Source: Prorocentrum cordatum (Eukaryota > Sar > Dinophyceae > Prorocentrales > Prorocentraceae). Taken from it: DNA of 29,879 nucleotides. A program made the position numbers and the translations under genes. The stretch is from contig CAUYUJ010005631.1 of NCBI GenBank assembly GCA_963575745.1, positions 30,001 through 59,879 on the forward strand, read 5' to 3'. Below, one piece after another: positions 27,008-29,879 of the stretch. Under the pieces are notes generated by a model that saw only the letters and a list, made by a program, of their open reading frames with translations, made no database searches and was not told the origin of the DNA. The first letter of the stretch is position 1; every line of letters begins with the position of its first letter.

Positions 27008-27087
27008 TCAGGCGCCGCGCTTCCGCCGCCGTCGCCGCCGCCGTGGCCGCCGCCGCCGCCGCCGCCGTCGCCGCCGCCGCCACCGCC
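27008..27087. repeat. CCG trinucleotide run, unit 1
   Basis: An interrupted CCG/GTC run ending at the next unit's landmark. Counterparts lie at about 28092-28151 and 29161-29226, and length differences contribute to unit-length variation. Confidence 0.85.
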
Positions 27088-27750
27088 GATGCCGACCGCC
27101 GGCTTGCGTGAGGGATGGGGTAGGTGGGTGTGACAACAACTCATTGGCACGTGCATGCAGATGCGCCCTGCTCGCCCACGAGCCCCCAGCGGACGTCTTG
27201 GGTTCTCTGGGGTCCCGCGCTGTTGCGCTGGCGGCTTCGGCGAGGAGCGGGTGATTTGCATAGCGCGGGGGGCCCTTCCCGCCCCCTCGCCGTCGGCGCC
27301 TTTTTACGGAAGCTGTCCAGATTGTGGCGGGGCCCGCCTCCAGGGAATGCCACGACGAGGCCCCTGCGACCGAACCCCATCTTGGGGAAGTCCCGCCGCA
27401 ACTGGCCGCGGAGCGCCGCTCGCCTGGAGGCAAGTCTCGACGCGGGCTAATCTGGGCAACCCGTAGGGAGGGCGAGCGGGCACGTCAGGTGCGCGGTGCT
27501 TGTCCCCTGCCCTGGGGCCGCGCACGCCCTTGTGTTGATCCGGTTTTCACGCGCGCTTCGACGGCCTCTGGCTTCAGCGCCTATCCGATAGAGTCGGCTG
27601 GATCATAACAATCCGAATATCGCACGCCAACGGAGGACTGCAGGGGTCGGCGCCCCTTCCGTCAGCGCGAGTCGGATTGCCGCCCCCGAGGTTGACCGCG
27701 TCCACGACGGTCGCCGGTTGTCGCTGCACTTGCCTTTCGGCCGCAACAAC

Positions 27751-27807
27751 CTTTTCTCGGTGTCGGCTCCCTCCCTGGTCTGAGGCATTTTTATTGCCGC
27801 CCCCAGA
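27751..27807 (+). repeat. 57-bp segment present in units 2 and 3 only
   Basis: Begins CTTTTCTCGGTGTCGGCTCC and ends GCCGCCCCCAGA. The same segment is at 28814-28870; in unit 1 the flanks join at 26727/26728. It carries GGCATTTTTATTGCCGC, similar to the GGCATTTATATAGCGC that follows, so it may be a local duplication of the TATA-like part. Confidence 0.8.
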
Positions 27808-27843
27808 TGTAGCGGCAGGCCTGCACGGTCGGCCTGGCTGCGG

Positions 27844-27858
27844 CATTTATATAGCGCC
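27844..27858 (+). promoter_or_regulatory. TATA-like segment, array unit 2
   Basis: CATTTATATAGCGCC; the same sequence is in unit 3 at about 28907. It is conserved at the same place in each unit, but no transcript is shown. Confidence 0.25.
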
Positions 27859-28107
27859 CCTTGACAGCTTAGCGCTCCCCCTTAGACACCACACCAAAGA
27901 ACATGGGGCTGTGAGAAGAGGGCAATCGTCCCTTCCCGCAGCCCTTGCTTTTTTGCTTTGATGTGTAAGGTCGATAAATTCAAAGATTCATGGGCTGCTC
28001 TGAAACCAACCATCCATGAGTTTATGGCGCGCGTTTGCAGACCGCGCAGTGCGCCGCCGATGCCCGAGCGACATCTCTGGGCGTCAGGCGCCGCGCTTCC
28101 GCCGCCG

Positions 28108-28148
<41 letters not shown>

Positions 28149-29879
28149 GCCGATACCGACCGCCGGCTTGCGTGAGGGATGGGAGAGGTGGGTGTGACAA
28201 TAACTCGTTGGCACGTGCATGCAGTTGCGCCCTTCTTGCCCACGAGCCCCCAGCAGACGTCTTGGGGTTTCTGGGGTCCCGCGCTGTTACGCTGGCGGCT
28301 TCGGCGAGGAGCAGGTGATTTGTATAGCGCGGGGGGGCCTTCCGCTCCCTCGCCGCCAGCGCCTTTTTACGAAAGCTGTCCGGATTGTGGCGGGGCCCGC
28401 CTCCAGGGAATACCACGACGCGGCCTCTGCGACGGAACCCCATCTTGGGAAAGTCCTTCCGCAATTGGCCGCGGAGCGCCGCTCGCCTGGAGGCAAGTCT
28501 CGACACGGGCTAATCTGGACAACCCGTAGGGAGGGCGAGCGGGCACGTCAGGCGCGCGGTGCTTGTCCCCTGCCCTGGGACCGCGCATGCCCCTGTGTTG
28601 ATCCCGTTCTCACGCGCGCTTCGACGGCCTCTGGCCTCAGCGCCTATCCGATAGAGTCGACTGGATCATAACAATCCGAATGTCGCACGCCAGCGGCGGA
28701 CTGCAGGGGTCGGCGCCCCTTCCGTCAGCGCGAGTCGGATTGCCGCCCCCGAGGTTGACCGCGTCCACGACGGCCGCAGGTTGTCGATGCACTTGCCTTT
28801 CGGCCGCAACAACCTTTTCTCGGTGTCGACTCCCTCCCTGGTCTGAGGCATTTTTATTACCGCCCCCAGATGTAGCGGCAGGCCTGCGCGGTCGGCCTGG
28901 CTGCGGCATTTATATAGCGCCCCATTTACAGCTTAGCGCTCCACCTTAGAGACCACACCAAAGAACATGGGGCTGTGAGAATAGGGCCATCGCCCCTTCC
29001 CGCAGCCCTTGCTCTTTGCTGTGATGTACAGGGTCGGTAGATTCAAAGATCCTGATGCTGCTCTGAAACCATCCATTCATGACTTGATGGCGCGCGTTTG
29101 CGGACCGCGCAATGCGTCGCCGATGCCCGAGCGACATCTCTGGACGTCAGGCGCCGCGCTTCCGCCGCCGTCGCCGCCGCCGCGGCCGCCGCCGCCGCCG
29201 CCACCGTCGCCACCGCCGCCACCGCCGATGCCGACCGCCGGCTTGCGTGAGGGATGGGATATGTGGGTGGGACAATAACTCATCGGCACGTGTATGCACT
29301 TGCGCCCTGCTCGCCCACGAGCCCCCAGCGGACGTCTTGGGGTTTCTGGGGCCCCGCGCTGTTGCGCTGGCGGCTTCGGCGAGGAGCGGGTGATTTGTAT
29401 AGCGCGGGGGGCCCTTCTCGCTCCCTCGCCGCCAGCGCCTTTTTACGAAAGCTGTCCAGATTGTGGCGGGGCCCGCCTCCAGGGAATGCCACGACGCGGC
29501 CTCTGCGACGGAGCCCCATCTTGGGAAAGTCCCGCCGCGACTGGCCGCGAAGCGCCGCTCGCTTGGAGGCAAGTTTCGACGCGGGCTAATCTGGGCAACC
29601 CGTAGGGAGGGCGAGCGGGCACGTCAGGCGCGCGGTGCTTGCCCCCTGCCCTGGGGCCGCGCCTGCCCTTGTGTCGATCCCGTTCTCACGCGCGCTTCGA
29701 CGGCCTCTGGCCTCAGCGCCTACCCGATAGAGTCGGCTGGATCATAACAATCCGAATGTCGCACGCCAGCGGCGGACTGCAGGGGTCGGCGCCCCTTCCG
29801 TCAGCGCGAGTCGGATTGCCGCCCCCGAGGTTGACCGCGTCCACGACGGTCGCAGGTTGTCGCTGCACTTGCCTTTCGG

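Larger units (their letters stand above)
26065..29879. repeat. Tandem array, unit about 1.02-1.08 kb, open at the right edge
   Basis: The landmark CCGACCGCCGGCTTGCGTGA recurs with unit starts at 26065, 27088, 28152 and 29227, giving units of 1023, 1064 and 1075 bp and a fourth cut at 653 bp by the window end. Shared parts in order: landmark; GCACGTG; a GGCGGCTTCGG segment; GGATCATAACAATCCGAAT; a TTTATA segment; GAACATGGGGCTGTGAGAA; CTGAAACCA.CCAT...GGCGCGCGTTTG; and a CCG run. Unit 1 lacks a 57-bp segment. Open frames occur on both strands at the same places in every unit and carry no recognisable domain, so I call a satellite-like or non-coding array. I find no tRNA, 5S or spliced-leader gene in it. 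Confidence 0.9.

Noticed and set aside
27008-29230. Pro- and Arg-rich frames over the CCG runs in the tandem array
   Set aside because: Trinucleotide repeats keep all frames open; there is no domain and the frames overlap on both strands.
26065-29879. rRNA, tRNA, 5S or snRNA gene in the tandem array
   Set aside because: I could not match any part to cloverleaf, 5S, U-snRNA or spliced-leader sequence by eye.

Overview
The window reads as nuclear DNA of a GC-rich protist, most likely a dinoflagellate. I infer this from three things: a minus-strand gene whose N-terminus has a VKNTF...RRCSSCPPR pattern that I associate, from memory only, with dinoflagellate proteins; very long TC/CT microsatellites; and dense layered satellites around retroelements. 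There is no bacterial operon structure, tRNA, rRNA or CRISPR array. I give dinoflagellate about 60-65%.

Layout. 1-1122: a 27-bp minisatellite, then a repeat-rich flank ending in a long TC tract. 1123-17268: one giant non-LTR retrotransposon (LINE) of about 16.1 kb lying between two TC/CT microsatellites. It has a short leader, ORF1 (856 aa, C-terminal coiled coil), a 352-nt spacer, and ORF2 (about 4,231 aa). ORF2 carries a long novel N-terminal half (membrane-like segments, a possible ADP-ribosyltransferase-like module, a Cys-rich module), then an APE-type endonuclease, a reverse transcriptase with an intact FVDD, a CCHC knuckle, an RNase H with four acidic residues, and a coiled-coil tail. 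17414-17878: flank related to the 5' flank. 17879-19339 (minus): a ubiquitin-like/zinc-finger gene. 19340-21436: diverged repeats. 21437-25661: a 381-bp higher-order satellite split by a 2,312-bp DNA transposon with perfect 17-bp terminal inverted repeats. 26065-29879: a tandem array with a unit of about 1.02-1.08 kb, running off the window.

The main find is a family of 15 small hairpins inside the LINE, all on the sense strand. Each has a variable outer stem that changes on both sides together, one unpaired C on the 5' side, a 3-bp inner stem NNC/GNN and a tetraloop U(U/C)CA. They occur in all three codon phases and in the inter-ORF spacer, so they are conserved as nucleic acid and not as peptide. 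Most are 0.95-1.35 kb apart across the whole coding part. The shape resembles bulged operator hairpins bound by RNA-phage coat proteins, so I infer a set of RNA-level protein-binding or packaging sites. That function is untested.

The second strong find is the DNA transposon. Removing it with one target copy restores the 381-bp satellite phase exactly, so this was a clean insertion into an existing array.
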